From: SIG588 sp045599305
Lineage (GTDB): Bacteria; Bacillota; Clostridia; Oscillospirales; Acutalibacteraceae
Assembly (NCBI GenBank): GCA_045599305.1
Contig: JAZRVU010000064.1
Span: 1-22,019 of the forward strand
Direction of reading: 5' to 3'
DNA: 22,019 nt
This document shows positions 6,533-14,036 of the stretch, piece after piece (position 1 is the stretch's first letter; the number at the start of each line of letters is the position of its first letter). The translations under genes and the position numbers were made by a program. Under the pieces are notes generated by a model. It did not search any database, had not been told where the DNA came from, and saw only the letters and a list, made by a program, of their open reading frames with translations.

Positions 6533-8483
6533 CGAGATTCTCCACGTACTTGGCGTTCTTTTCGATGAACTCGCGGCGCGGCTCCACCTTGTCGCCCATC
6601 AGAATGGTGAAGGCTTCGTTTGCGGCCACGGCATCCTCGATGGTGACGCGCAGCATGGTGCGGAAGGCGGGATCCATGGTGGTCTCCCACAACTGTTCGG
6701 GATCCATTTCACCAAGACCTTTGTAGCGCTGCACGGCGGTGTTGCCGCCCAGCTCCGCGATATACCGATCCCGCTCCTCGTCAGAGAACGCGTAGCGCAC
6801 CTGCTTGCCGCGGGACACCTTGAACAGCGGCGGCTGGGCGATGTAGACATGGCCCGCGTCCACCAGCGGACGCATATAGCGGAAGAAGAAGGTGAGCATC
6901 AGGGTGGCGATGTGGGCGCCGTCGACATCGGCATCGGCCATGATGATGACCTTGCCGTAACGCAGTTTGGAAAGGTCGAAGTCGTCCCCGATGCCGCAGC
7001 CCAGCGCCACCACCACGGGAATGAGTTTTTCGTTGCCGTAGACCTTATCGAGCCGCGCCTTTTCCACGTTGAGCATCTTGCCCCACAGCGGCAGGATGGC
7101 CTGATAGTTGCGGTCGCGTCCCTGAATGGCGGAGCCGCCTGCGGAATCGCCCTCGACGATATAGAGTTCGGTGCGCTCGGGGTCGTTCCAGATGCAGTCG
7201 GCCAGCTTTTCGGGCATACGGGTGGCGGACAGGCCGCTCGTTTTGCGGGCGGCCTCCCGCGCCCTCTGCGCCGCCTCACGCACGCGGGCGGCATTGATGG
7301 ATTTTTCCAGTATCGCCTTGCCGATAGCGGGATTTTCCTCCAGATAGTCGGCCAGTTTTTCGTTGAGCAGGGTGTTCACCAGCGTGCCCATCGAGGTGTT
7401 GCCCAGTTTTGCCTTGGTCTGCGATTCGAACTGCGCGTCCTCCAGTTTGACCGAGACGACAGCGGTCAGACCCTCGCGCACATCGTCCCCCTTGAGGTTG
7501 GCGTCGGCATCCTTGAGCAGGCCATGGCGGCGGGCGTAGTTATTGAAAATGCGGGTGATGCCCACCTTGAACGCGTTTTCGTGGGTGCCGCCGTCCACGG
7601 TGTGCATATTGTTGGCAAACGAGATGATATTCTCGCTGTAGCTGTCGTTATACTGCAGTGCCACCTCGGCAAAGCAGTCCTGTCCGCTTTTGGAAAGGTG
7701 GATGACGTGCTCATGCAGCACCTCATTGTTTCTGTTCAGATACTCGACAAAGGAGGAGATGCCGCCCTCGTAGCAGAAGACGTCCTGCCGCACGTTTTCG
7801 GCGTCACGCGAATCGGTGAGGGTGATCTTCAGCCCGGCGTTGAGGAACGCCTGTTCCCGCATACGCTTCTGCAGCGTCTCATAGTCATACTCGGTCGTTT
7901 CGGTGAAGATGAGGGGATCGGCCTTGAAGCGGATGAGGGTGCCGTCACAGGTCGATTCGCCGATGACGGTGAGATCGCCCACCGGGTCGCCCCGCTCAAA
8001 GCGCTGGGCGTACACCTTGCCGTCGCGGGAGATCTCCGCCTCCAGAAATTCCGACAGCGCATTGACGACGGAGGAGCCCACGCCGTGCAGACCGCCGGCC
8101 ACCTTGTAGCCGCCGCCGCCGAATTTACCGCCGGCGTGCAGCACGGTGAGCACCACGGTGACGGTGGGCATGCCCATCTCCTCGTTCATGCCCACGGGGA
8201 TACCGCGGCCGTTGTCCCGCACCTCGATGATATCGCCGGGCAGGATGTTCACCTCGATATGGGTGCAGAAGCCCGCCAGTGCTTCGTCGATGGAGTTGTC
8301 CACGATCTCATACACCAGATGGTGCAGGCCGCGCGGGCCGGTGGAGCCGATATACATACCGGGGCGCTTACGCACCGCCTCCAGACCTTTCAGTACCTGG
8401 ATCTGACTTTCGTCATAGGCTTCGGCATTCTCCTCCACCGCCGTGACGTTCATATCCTGCATTTCCAGTTCTTTCTCGTCCAT
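6525..8483 (-). CDS. gyrB: DNA gyrase subunit B
   Basis: A 652-aa protein of usual length. It is the ATPase subunit of gyrase. The GHKL ATP-binding motifs are present: EIVDNSIDEALAG (59-71) with the Mg-binding Asn63, DNGRGIPVG (90-98), and the glycine-rich lid GGKFGGGGYKVAGGLHGVG (118-136). The TOPRIM domain has EGDSAGG (444-450) and DADVDGAH (517-524), and the tail has QRYKGLGEMDPEQLWETTMD (585-604). The ATG follows the remB stop directly (TAAATG), with GGAAAGGG inside the end of remB as ribosome binding site. Its other end overlaps the first YcxB-like gene by 8 nt. Confidence 0.97.
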   Translation of the reverse strand: MDEKELEMQDMNVTAVEENAEAYDESQIQVLKGLEAVRKRPGMYIGSTGPRGLHHLVYEIVDNSIDEALAGFCTHIEVNILPGDIIEVRDNGRGIPVGMNEEMGMPTVTVVLTVLHAGGKFGGGGYKVAGGLHGVGSSVVNALSEFLEAEISRDGKVYAQRFERGDPVGDLTVIGESTCDGTLIRFKADPLIFTETTEYDYETLQKRMREQAFLNAGLKITLTDSRDAENVRQDVFCYEGGISSFVEYLNRNNEVLHEHVIHLSKSGQDCFAEVALQYNDSYSENIISFANNMHTVDGGTHENAFKVGITRIFNNYARRHGLLKDADANLKGDDVREGLTAVVSVKLEDAQFESQTKAKLGNTSMGTLVNTLLNEKLADYLEENPAIGKAILEKSINAARVREAAQRAREAARKTSGLSATRMPEKLADCIWNDPERTELYIVEGDSAGGSAIQGRDRNYQAILPLWGKMLNVEKARLDKVYGNEKLIPVVVALGCGIGDDFDLSKLRYGKVIIMADADVDGAHIATLMLTFFFRYMRPLVDAGHVYIAQPPLFKVSRGKQVRYAFSDEERDRYIAELGGNTAVQRYKGLGEMDPEQLWETTMDPAFRTMLRVTIEDAVAANEAFTILMGDKVEPRREFIEKNAKYVENLDV

Positions 8484-8774
8484 TTAAGAGCCCTTTCCTT
8501 TCCGTAGTGGGGTTTTCTCCTCCGCGCGCTGGCGCAGGGTGGCGGCGGAGATCTGCGAAATATACACCGTCTCGGTGCCGTCCGCCTCCCGGCAGACGAC
8601 ATAGGAGCGCGGAATGTCATAAGAGACCGTGAACACCCGGCCGCCCTTCTGTGCGTCCGCCAGAAACCGGCGGGAGGCATCGGTCACGGTCGTTTTTTCC
8701 ATATCGAATATGCCCACGATATCGCGGGTGTGCACCACGGTGTCCTCCCCGAGGTGCAAAAACAGGCCGGTCAC
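8484..8774 (-). CDS. remB: RemB-like protein (DUF370 family)
   Basis: A 96-aa protein matching the RemA/RemB (YaaB, DUF370) family: FLHLGEDTVVHTRDIVGIFD (5-24), a TTV segment, then YVVC and VYISQISAATLRQR (70-83). In Bacillus subtilis RemA and RemB are DNA-binding regulators of extracellular matrix genes, and remB sits between recF and gyrB as it does here. The start is GTG in a 4-nt GTGA overlap with the upstream membrane-protein gene. No clear Shine-Dalgarno sequence precedes it, so translational coupling is likely. Its stop codon abuts the gyrB start. Family identity is strong; the target genes in this organism are unknown. Confidence 0.88.
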   Translation of the reverse strand: MTGLFLHLGEDTVVHTRDIVGIFDMEKTTVTDASRRFLADAQKGGRVFTVSYDIPRSYVVCREADGTETVYISQISAATLRQRAEEKTPLRKGKGS

Positions 8775-9070
8775 AGGTCAAACCGCGAGAAGCGGCCGTC
8801 GTCGTCCAGACGCTGCCGTTCGCTCTTCTGTTTTTCCAGCACCTTGCCCATCTGCGCCACGCACAGCTTCACCGTGATGGCCACCGCGATGATGGCAAAG
8901 ATGAAGGCATAGGGCAGCAGCTGCATCGAGAGGATGCCCACCGTCACCGTCAGCGCCAGCACGGCGGCAATGATGAGGAGCATGATGATCAGCCAGCGCC
9001 GCTTATCCTTTGCCGCGCGGCGGTCGATCTCCTGCATTTTGTTTTTTTCGGCATTGGCTTTTTCGCTCAT
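8771..9070 (-). CDS. Small two-helix membrane protein between recF and remB
   Basis: A 99-aa protein with a highly charged N-terminus (residues 1-25), two hydrophobic helices (about 26-45 and 52-72), and a charged C-terminus with LEKQKSERQRLDDDGRFSRF (78-97). I do not recognise a named family. The frame stays open upstream to 9235, but ATG at 9070 is preferred: GGAGTGA lies just upstream, the 32-nt gap to recF fits, and the longer version would run into recF. The stop codon overlaps the remB GTG start. Both termini are predicted to be cytoplasmic. Its place in the operon suggests constitutive co-expression with recF and gyrB. Confidence 0.75.
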   Translation of the reverse strand: MSEKANAEKNKMQEIDRRAAKDKRRWLIIMLLIIAAVLALTVTVGILSMQLLPYAFIFAIIAVAITVKLCVAQMGKVLEKQKSERQRLDDDGRFSRFDL

Positions 9071-9102
9071 AGCGATCACTCCGTTCGGTTTTTTTCGGGC
9101 GG

Positions 9103-10206
9103 TCAGATCGTTACCCGTCCGTCTTTTACATGAAAACAGGCACCGCCGGCCATGCGCATCACGGCAGACGGCTCGCAGCAGGTGATGAACACCTGCCCGT
9201 CGGTCAGATGATTGAGCAGATAATCCTGCCGCCATTCGTCCAGTTCGCTCATCACGTCGTCGAGCAGGGCGACGGGCGGCTCATCGGTGACCTCGCGCAG
9301 TGCTTCGGCCTCGGCCAGCTTCAGCGCCAGCACCGCCGAGCGCTGCTGCCCCTGTGACCCGTAGGTGCGGGCACACAGGCCGTTGATCGCCACCGAAAAA
9401 TCGTCCCGGTGGGGGCCCACGGTGGAACAGCCGGCCGCCACATCGGCCGCGCGGGCCGCCGCCAGCATATCCGCCAGCGCGGCACGCACCGTCTCGGACG
9501 GCGCCTCCCACGAAATGCCGCCACAGGGCGCATAGGTGAGGGTGAGTCGTTCTTTTCCCTGCGAGAGCCCGTCATAAATGCGGGCGGCAAAGGGGGCGAT
9601 GTGGGAGAGATAACCGCCGCGTACTCGCAGCAGTTGGGCACCCGCCGCCGCCAGACGGTCGTCGAACACGTCCAGCAGTTCGTCCGCGCCCGGATAGGGC
9701 GCGCGGCGCATATCCCGCAGCAGCGTGTTGCGCTGCGCGAGGGTGCGGTTATAAGCCGACAGCGCCCCCACATAGGAGGGCCGCAGCTGACAGTAGGCCG
9801 CGTCTAAAAACCGGCGGCGGTTTTCGGGGCCCTCCTTGATGAGGGAGAGGTGCGCCGGCGAAAAGACGATGCCGCAAAAGCGGCCGGCCAGCTTAGTCGC
9901 CGGGCCGAGCGACACCCCGTTGAGCAGGGCGGTGCGCCGCGGCGAGAGGGTGATCTCGGCTTTCTGTTCCCGGCCGGCGGCTTCAAACTCCATTTTGAGC
10001 GCCGCCGACTGCTCATCAAAATTGATCAGCTCCGCGTCCTTGCTGCCGCGAAAGCTTTTTCCGCCGGTGAACAGCCACAGCGCCTCGAGCAGATTGGTCT
10101 TTCCCTGCGCGTTGGCGCCGCAGAAAAGGTTGACCCCGCCGTCCGGGCGGATATCCACCTCTTTTAAATTGCGATAGCCGGCGGCGGTCAGGCGTGTGAC
10201 CTTCAT
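9103..10206 (-). CDS. recF: DNA replication and repair protein RecF
   Basis: A 367-aa SMC-like ATPase of normal length. RecF, with RecO and RecR, helps load RecA at single-strand gaps. It has Walker A GANAQGKTN (30-38), the ABC signature region SQGQQRS (284-290) and Walker B ALLDDVMSELD (313-323). The N-terminal motif YRNL (11-14) is typical of RecF. The ATG start overlaps the yaaA stop as ATGA (4 nt), indicating coupled translation. The order dnaN-yaaA-recF is the standard Firmicute arrangement. Confidence 0.96.
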   Translation of the reverse strand: MKVTRLTAAGYRNLKEVDIRPDGGVNLFCGANAQGKTNLLEALWLFTGGKSFRGSKDAELINFDEQSAALKMEFEAAGREQKAEITLSPRRTALLNGVSLGPATKLAGRFCGIVFSPAHLSLIKEGPENRRRFLDAAYCQLRPSYVGALSAYNRTLAQRNTLLRDMRRAPYPGADELLDVFDDRLAAAGAQLLRVRGGYLSHIAPFAARIYDGLSQGKERLTLTYAPCGGISWEAPSETVRAALADMLAAARAADVAAGCSTVGPHRDDFSVAINGLCARTYGSQGQQRSAVLALKLAEAEALREVTDEPPVALLDDVMSELDEWRQDYLLNHLTDGQVFITCCEPSAVMRMAGGACFHVKDGRVTI

Positions 10207-10424
10207 GCGACCGTCACCGCAAAGATGTCGCTCTGTCCCTTTACCTGCACGGTGTCGCCGTTCACCAGTTTTTTGCCGCGCATCTCACAGACAGCGCCGT
10301 TGACCAGCACGCCGCCGCCCTGCACCAGTACCTTGGCGTGCCCGCCGCTCTCCACGGCATTGCAGAGCTTCAAAAAGGCGTCCAGCCGGATGAAGGGGGT
10401 GTGGATCACTATCCTTTGCTTCAT
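10203..10424 (-). CDS. yaaA: S4-domain RNA-binding protein YaaA
   Basis: A 73-aa protein that is essentially one S4 domain: FIRLDAFLKL (11-20), a glycine-containing turn with VLVQGGGVLVNG (32-43), and the closing KLVNGDTVQV (52-61). Proteins of this size between dnaN and recF are the YaaA/RlbA type, thought to bind RNA or the ribosome. Their precise role is unclear. ATG start with AGAGGA about 8 nt upstream; 13 nt after dnaN. It overlaps recF by 4 nt. Confidence 0.9.
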   Translation of the reverse strand: MKQRIVIHTPFIRLDAFLKLCNAVESGGHAKVLVQGGGVLVNGAVCEMRGKKLVNGDTVQVKGQSDIFAVTVA

Positions 10425-10437
10425 CTGTATATCCTCT

Positions 10438-11541
10438 TTATCGCTTCATTCTCACCGGCAGCACAAGGAACAAAAACGCCTCGCCGCCGTCGGCCGGAAG
10501 CATCTTCATGGGGGCGGCGGCGCCGCCGAGCTCCAGCACGATCTCGTCCGCCTCGCTGTTTTTCAGCGCATCCAGCATGAAGCGGCTGTTGAAGGCCATA
10601 TCCTCCGGCTCACCCTCCATCCGGCAGGTGATCACGTCGTTGGCACTGCCGATGGCCGAGGTGCAGGAAAATTCGATGCTGTCATCCGCAAAGCGGCAGA
10701 CCAGCGGCGACTTGATCCGATCGTTCACCACCAGCGACACGCGCTCCACCGCGTCGATCATCTCGCGGGTCTTGACACGCAGCGTGGCGGTCTTGGTGAC
10801 GGGGATCGCCTTGCGGTAGGCCAGAAATTCGCCGTCCAGCAGACGGGAGATCACGGCATAGCCGTCGATCTGCAGCACGATGTGCCGGCGGCCGACCGCC
10901 ATGAACACCGGCTGATCCTCGTCCTGCAGCAATTTCAGCACTTCGGATAGGGTCTTGCCGGGCACGACGAATTTCATTGGCTCATTGCATTTGACCTGCT
11001 CGGTGCGGATGGCCAAACGCGACCCGTCCACCGAGATCAGCCGCAGATTATCGGTCTCGGCCTCGAACAGGGTGCCGGTGTGGATGGGTTTTCCCGAATC
11101 CAGCGGCGCCACGGCAAACAGAGTCTGCCGGATCATGCTCTTGAGCATATTCTGCGGCAGCGAAAGACCCATGCCGTCCGAAACGGAGGGCAGCTCCGGG
11201 AAATCGGCCGCCGAAATGCCGATGATGTGGAATTCGGCCGAGCCGCTGCGGATGGTCACATTCAGCTTGTCGTTGGCTTCGATCGAGACCGTCTCGTCCG
11301 GCAGGCGACGCACGATGTCGCCGAACTGCTTGGAGCCGAGCACGATCTCACCGGGCTCCTGCACCTGCGCTTCGATATTGGTGGTGATGCCGATCTCCAT
11401 ATCGTAGCCGGCCAAAAACAGAGAGGAGGTGGCGCGCAGCAGCACGCCTTCCAGTGCGGGAATGGTACTGCGATTGCTGACGGCGCGGGTCACATTGTTT
11501 ACCGCATCCACCAGTGCCTGCTTCTGACATAAGAACTTCAT
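10438..11541 (-). CDS. dnaN: DNA polymerase III beta subunit (sliding clamp)
   Basis: A 367-aa beta clamp of normal size that tethers the replicative polymerase to DNA as a ring dimer. The N-terminus MKFLCQKQALVDAV, the NRSTIPALEGVLL segment (22-34) and the C-terminal LVLPVRMKR are characteristic. Two in-frame ATGs occur. The one at 11541 is chosen because AAAGGA sits 8 nt upstream, whereas for the ATG at 11550 the same sequence would abut the start codon. It follows dnaA after a 275-nt gap full of origin-like sequence. It heads the tight dnaN-yaaA-recF-remB-gyrB run. Confidence 0.96.
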   Translation of the reverse strand: MKFLCQKQALVDAVNNVTRAVSNRSTIPALEGVLLRATSSLFLAGYDMEIGITTNIEAQVQEPGEIVLGSKQFGDIVRRLPDETVSIEANDKLNVTIRSGSAEFHIIGISAADFPELPSVSDGMGLSLPQNMLKSMIRQTLFAVAPLDSGKPIHTGTLFEAETDNLRLISVDGSRLAIRTEQVKCNEPMKFVVPGKTLSEVLKLLQDEDQPVFMAVGRRHIVLQIDGYAVISRLLDGEFLAYRKAIPVTKTATLRVKTREMIDAVERVSLVVNDRIKSPLVCRFADDSIEFSCTSAIGSANDVITCRMEGEPEDMAFNSRFMLDALKNSEADEIVLELGGAAAPMKMLPADGGEAFLFLVLPVRMKR

Positions 11542-11816
11542 GGTCAACATCCTTTCTCTGCGCTTTTGGCAGAATAAGATTTTTGGGAAATTCCGAAAAA
11601 AGAAATATAATAACCTTCTATTTTATTAAGAGATAGTAGTAAACGTGGTGAAAAAGGGGAAAAGTGCCGTTTGTGCCGCCGTGCCGCGGTTTTTTCAAAA
11701 AGGCGGCGGTGAAGAGACGGTGCAAAACGGTGGATGACTTTTTTCACATCTTTTCACATTCCACTCCACCGTGCAAAACGGGCGGTGAAAAGTGGATAAA
11801 AAGTGCAAAACTCATT
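11542..11816. other. dnaA-dnaN intergenic region, candidate oriC with unwinding element
   Basis: No gene is visible here. It contains AGTGGATAA (11791-11799), one base from the DnaA box TGTGGATAA, and a weaker GGTGGATGA near 11729. GTGCAAAAC occurs three times (11720-11728, 11771-11779, 11803-11811). TTTTCACAT occurs twice (11741-11759). A GC-rich cluster spans about 11665-11715. Beyond it lies an AT-rich stretch (about 11565-11643) that ends next to the cluster with TAGTAGTAA (11634-11642). Boxes, then GC cluster, then trio-like repeats, then AT-rich DNA is the layout of the Bacillus unwinding region. The dnaN promoter must also lie here, but no single candidate is convincing. Confidence 0.6.
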
Positions 11817-13172
11817 TTAAGATTTATCCGATACGTTTTTGATGATATCCTTGATCATACCTTTGAAAGAATCGTCGGTCGCCATCTGACTTTCGACCTT
11901 CTGGATGGTGTAGACCACGGTGGAGTGATCGCGCCCGCCGAATTCCTTGCCGATGGATTCCATCGACATGGAGCCCACCACCTCGCGCACCACGTACATG
12001 GCCACCTGCCGCGCACGGGAGATGGGTGCCGAGTGCTTTTTGCCGCGGATATCGTCTACCGACACGTTCATGGTGCGGGAGACCTCCGAGAGGATCTTAT
12101 CCACCGTGACCGGTGCCGGCTGTGTGGCGGAACGGATATCGCGGATGGCGTTCTGCGCGGCGGCAAGCGTGGGCTTTTCGCCCGAGAACAGGTAGTTGGC
12201 CATGATCTTGCGCACGGTGCCCTCCAGCTGACGCACATTGTTTTTCAGTTGGCTGGCGATGTATTCCACCACCTCGTCGGAAAGTTCAAAGTCCAGCAGC
12301 TTGGCTTTGCGCTTGACGATGGCGATACGGGTCTCCAGATCCGGGGGCTGGATATCCGCCAGCAGGCCGGCCTCGAACCGGCTGCGCAGCCGTTCCTCCA
12401 GCGCGGAGATCTCCTTGGGCGGCCGGTCGGAGGTGGGCACGACCTGTTTATTTTCCTGATGAAGTGCCTCAAAGGTGTGGAAGAACTCCATCTGCGTGGC
12501 CTCTTTGCCGGAAATGAACTGGATGTCGTCCACCAGCAGCATATCCGCCTGCCGGTATTTTGCCCGCAGTGCCGTCATGCGCATCTGCGAAGCCTCGCCC
12601 GAACGCATCGACTCGATGATCTCGTTGATCATCGTTTCGGCTTTGATGTAGATGATCTTGAAATCCGGGTTCTGCTTGCGGATCTCGTTGCAGATGGCAT
12701 ACATCAGGTGGGTCTTGCCCAGACCCGAGCCGCCGTAGATGAACAGCGGGTTATAGACAGAGGAGGGGTTTTTGGCCACCGCCTGTGCGGCGGCATGGGC
12801 GAACTGGTTGGAGGGGCCGACAATGAAGTTTTCGAAGGAATACATATATTCCGGCGAGCGGGACTTCATCAGGTCCCGTGCCAGCTGCACGCCCTCGCGC
12901 TCCTTGTCCTCCTGCCCGTCTTCGCCCGAAATGATCTTCACCGCCAGCGGCAGGCCGGTGGTCTGCAGCACCGCCTGCTCCAGACGGTAGGTGTAGGTGT
13001 CGGCAATGATGCCCTTTTGAAAAGCCGTGTCGATGTATAACACCAGGCAGCCGTCTTCGATCCCGCGGATCTGCAGCGGCTCCAGCCACGTTTTATAGGC
13101 GGTGGAGCTGATCTCCGGGCAGTCGCGCAGTGCTTCCCGGATCCGCTCCCACGCCTCTTGAATGGTCTTCAT
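11817..13172 (-). CDS. dnaA: Chromosomal replication initiator protein DnaA
   Basis: A 451-aa AAA+ ATPase that binds DnaA boxes and opens the origin. Domain I spans roughly 1-80 and a short linker follows. The AAA+ domain has Walker A GGSGLGKTH (147-155), Walker B MLLVDDIQF (211-219), sensor I TSDRPP (247-252) and the arginine-finger region RLRSRFEAGL (261-270). Domain IV has the DNA-recognition signature GGRDHSTVVY (412-421). Length and motifs are normal. ATG start with AAAGGAG 8 nt upstream, preceded by a strong promoter. A DnaA box just upstream of the promoter suggests autoregulation. Confidence 0.97.
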   Translation of the reverse strand: MKTIQEAWERIREALRDCPEISSTAYKTWLEPLQIRGIEDGCLVLYIDTAFQKGIIADTYTYRLEQAVLQTTGLPLAVKIISGEDGQEDKEREGVQLARDLMKSRSPEYMYSFENFIVGPSNQFAHAAAQAVAKNPSSVYNPLFIYGGSGLGKTHLMYAICNEIRKQNPDFKIIYIKAETMINEIIESMRSGEASQMRMTALRAKYRQADMLLVDDIQFISGKEATQMEFFHTFEALHQENKQVVPTSDRPPKEISALEERLRSRFEAGLLADIQPPDLETRIAIVKRKAKLLDFELSDEVVEYIASQLKNNVRQLEGTVRKIMANYLFSGEKPTLAAAQNAIRDIRSATQPAPVTVDKILSEVSRTMNVSVDDIRGKKHSAPISRARQVAMYVVREVVGSMSMESIGKEFGGRDHSTVVYTIQKVESQMATDDSFKGMIKDIIKNVSDKS

Positions 13173-13228
13173 GCTTTGCTCTCCTTTATATAATTTTAAA
13201 TAGTTAAATTTTATAACTATATATATAC

Positions 13229-13257
13229 ATTATAACATATATATTTTAGGCTTTCAA
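13229..13257 (-). promoter_or_regulatory. Sigma-A promoter of dnaA
   Basis: On the minus strand TTGAAA (13257-13252) and TATAAT (13234-13229) are separated by exactly 17 bases. This leaves a leader of roughly 50 nt to the dnaA start. Consensus match and spacing are very good. Confidence 0.85.
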
Positions 13258-13273
13258 CACCTTTTATTATTTT

Positions 13274-13282
13274 TGTGGAAAA
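13274..13282. promoter_or_regulatory. DnaA box
   Basis: TGTGGAAAA (TTTTCCACA on the minus strand) differs from the DnaA consensus TTATCCACA at one position. It lies about 17 bases upstream of the dnaA -35 element, a position suited to autorepression or origin binding. Confidence 0.7.
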
Positions 13283-13370
13283 AGTATTTTCGCCGACCAC
13301 AATATATCGTGGTTGGCAGGAGGCGTGACCACAATTATGAAAAAAAATCCGGAAAACCTGAAAAAATGGG

Positions 13371-13400
13371 TTGACTTTTTCCCACAATATACGGTATAAT
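13371..13400 (+). promoter_or_regulatory. Sigma-A promoter of rpmH
   Basis: TTGACT (13371-13376) and a perfect TATAAT (13395-13400) are separated by 18 bases. The spacer contains CCACAATAT, which also occurs at 13297 in the inverted repeat, so a shared regulator is possible. It probably drives rpmH and the genes beyond. Confidence 0.85.
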
Positions 13401-13468
13401 GTATCCTCGCAAGGTTGTCGCTGTGTTTGGCGGCAAAAAACCGCATTTCGAAAGGAGGGGCTTTACCA

Positions 13469-13603
13469 ATGTTCCGTACCTATCAGCCCAAAAAGCGTCA
13501 TCGCAAAATGGAGCATGGCTTCCGCAAGAGAATGGCAACTGCCAACGGCCGCAAGGTGCTGGCTCGCAGAAGAGCAAAGGGTAGAAAGCAACTCACCTAC
13601 TAA
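13469..13603 (+). CDS. rpmH: 50S ribosomal protein L34
   Basis: A 44-aa, strongly basic protein with the L34 pattern: TYQPKKRHRK near the start, HGFRKRM (16-22), and NGRKVLARRRAKGRK (26-40). It is a component of the large ribosomal subunit. The ATG at 13469 has an excellent AAAGGAGGGG ribosome binding site 8 nt upstream. In-frame starts further upstream would add residues that do not belong to L34. It is the first gene of the right arm. Confidence 0.96.
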   Translation: MFRTYQPKKRHRKMEHGFRKRMATANGRKVLARRRAKGRKQLTY

Positions 13604-13632
13604 AAAAGGCCACCTTAGTGTGGCTTTTTTTC
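13604..13632 (+). terminator. Terminator or attenuator after rpmH
   Basis: GGCCAC (13608-13613) pairs with GTGGCT (13619-13624, one G-T pair) around CTTAGT. It is preceded by an A run and followed by seven Ts. It starts right after the rpmH stop. As rnpA and later genes have no obvious promoter of their own, it may be a partial terminator that lowers expression after L34. Confidence 0.75.
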
Positions 13633-13640
13633 TTATGGCG

Positions 13641-13656
13641 TGTTTCATGTGAAACC
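13641..13656. promoter_or_regulatory. Degenerate parS-like site
   Basis: TGTTTCATGTGAAACC matches the ParB/Spo0J site TGTTTCACGTGAAACA at 14 of 16 positions. It lies in the rpmH-rnpA gap, close to the origin, where parS sites cluster. The central change breaks the perfect CACGTG core, so binding may be weak. Confidence 0.45.
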
Positions 13657-13685
13657 TTAAAGCAGGCAGAAAGGATGTCGGTGGG

Positions 13686-14036
13686 ATGGCGCGCTACGTC
13701 GTGCTGAAAAACAACACGGAATTCCGCACGCTCTATTACCGCGGGCGGGCGCATGTGCATCCCGCCCTGATCACCTATACCCGCAAAAGCCGGCTGAAAG
13801 GGGAGGACGGGCAGCCGCTCATCCGCATGGGCATCACCACCGGCAAAAAGGTGGGCAAGGCGGTGCGCCGCAGCCGCTGCCGCCGCATCATCCGTGCGGC
13901 CTATGCGGCGCTCTATCCCGAGCTGCGCGGCGGCTGGGATATCGTTTTTGTGGCCCGTGCCCGGATGCTCTCGATGAAGAGCACCGAGCTCATCCCCATC
14001 ATGCGGCGGCAGTTTGAGGAGGCCGGTATCCTATGA
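13686..14036 (+). CDS. rnpA: Ribonuclease P protein component
   Basis: A 116-aa basic protein of normal size that assists the RNase P RNA in 5' maturation of tRNAs. The family core is visible: FRTLYYRGR (13-21), MGITTGKKVGKAVRRSRCRR (48-67) and WDIVFVAR (84-91). The so-called RNR motif, usually with RNR at this point, reads RRSRCRR, so Ser63 replaces the common Asn. AAAGGA lies about 10 nt upstream of the ATG. The 3' end overlaps yidD by 4 nt (ATGA), the usual arrangement. Confidence 0.94.
   Translation: MARYVVLKNNTEFRTLYYRGRAHVHPALITYTRKSRLKGEDGQPLIRMGITTGKKVGKAVRRSRCRRIIRAAYAALYPELRGGWDIVFVARARMLSMKSTELIPIMRRQFEEAGIL

Larger units (their letters stand above)
13173..13468. other. dnaA-rpmH divergent intergenic region, part of the origin
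   Basis: No gene is visible. The first 90 bases beside dnaA are almost pure A/T. They include the inverted repeat TAGTTA/TAACTA (13201-13219) and the dnaA promoter. A DnaA box follows at 13274-13282. CCACAAT recurs at 13297, 13329 and 13382. The first copy is one arm of an 8-bp inverted repeat (13293-13300 with 13309-13316, one G-T pair), and the third lies inside the rpmH promoter spacer. Gene direction flips here: minus to the left, plus to the right. Confidence 0.7.

Noticed and set aside
6516..8507. Long plus-strand open frame opposite gyrB
   Set aside because: Same mirror effect as opposite gyrA; gyrB is complete and well conserved.
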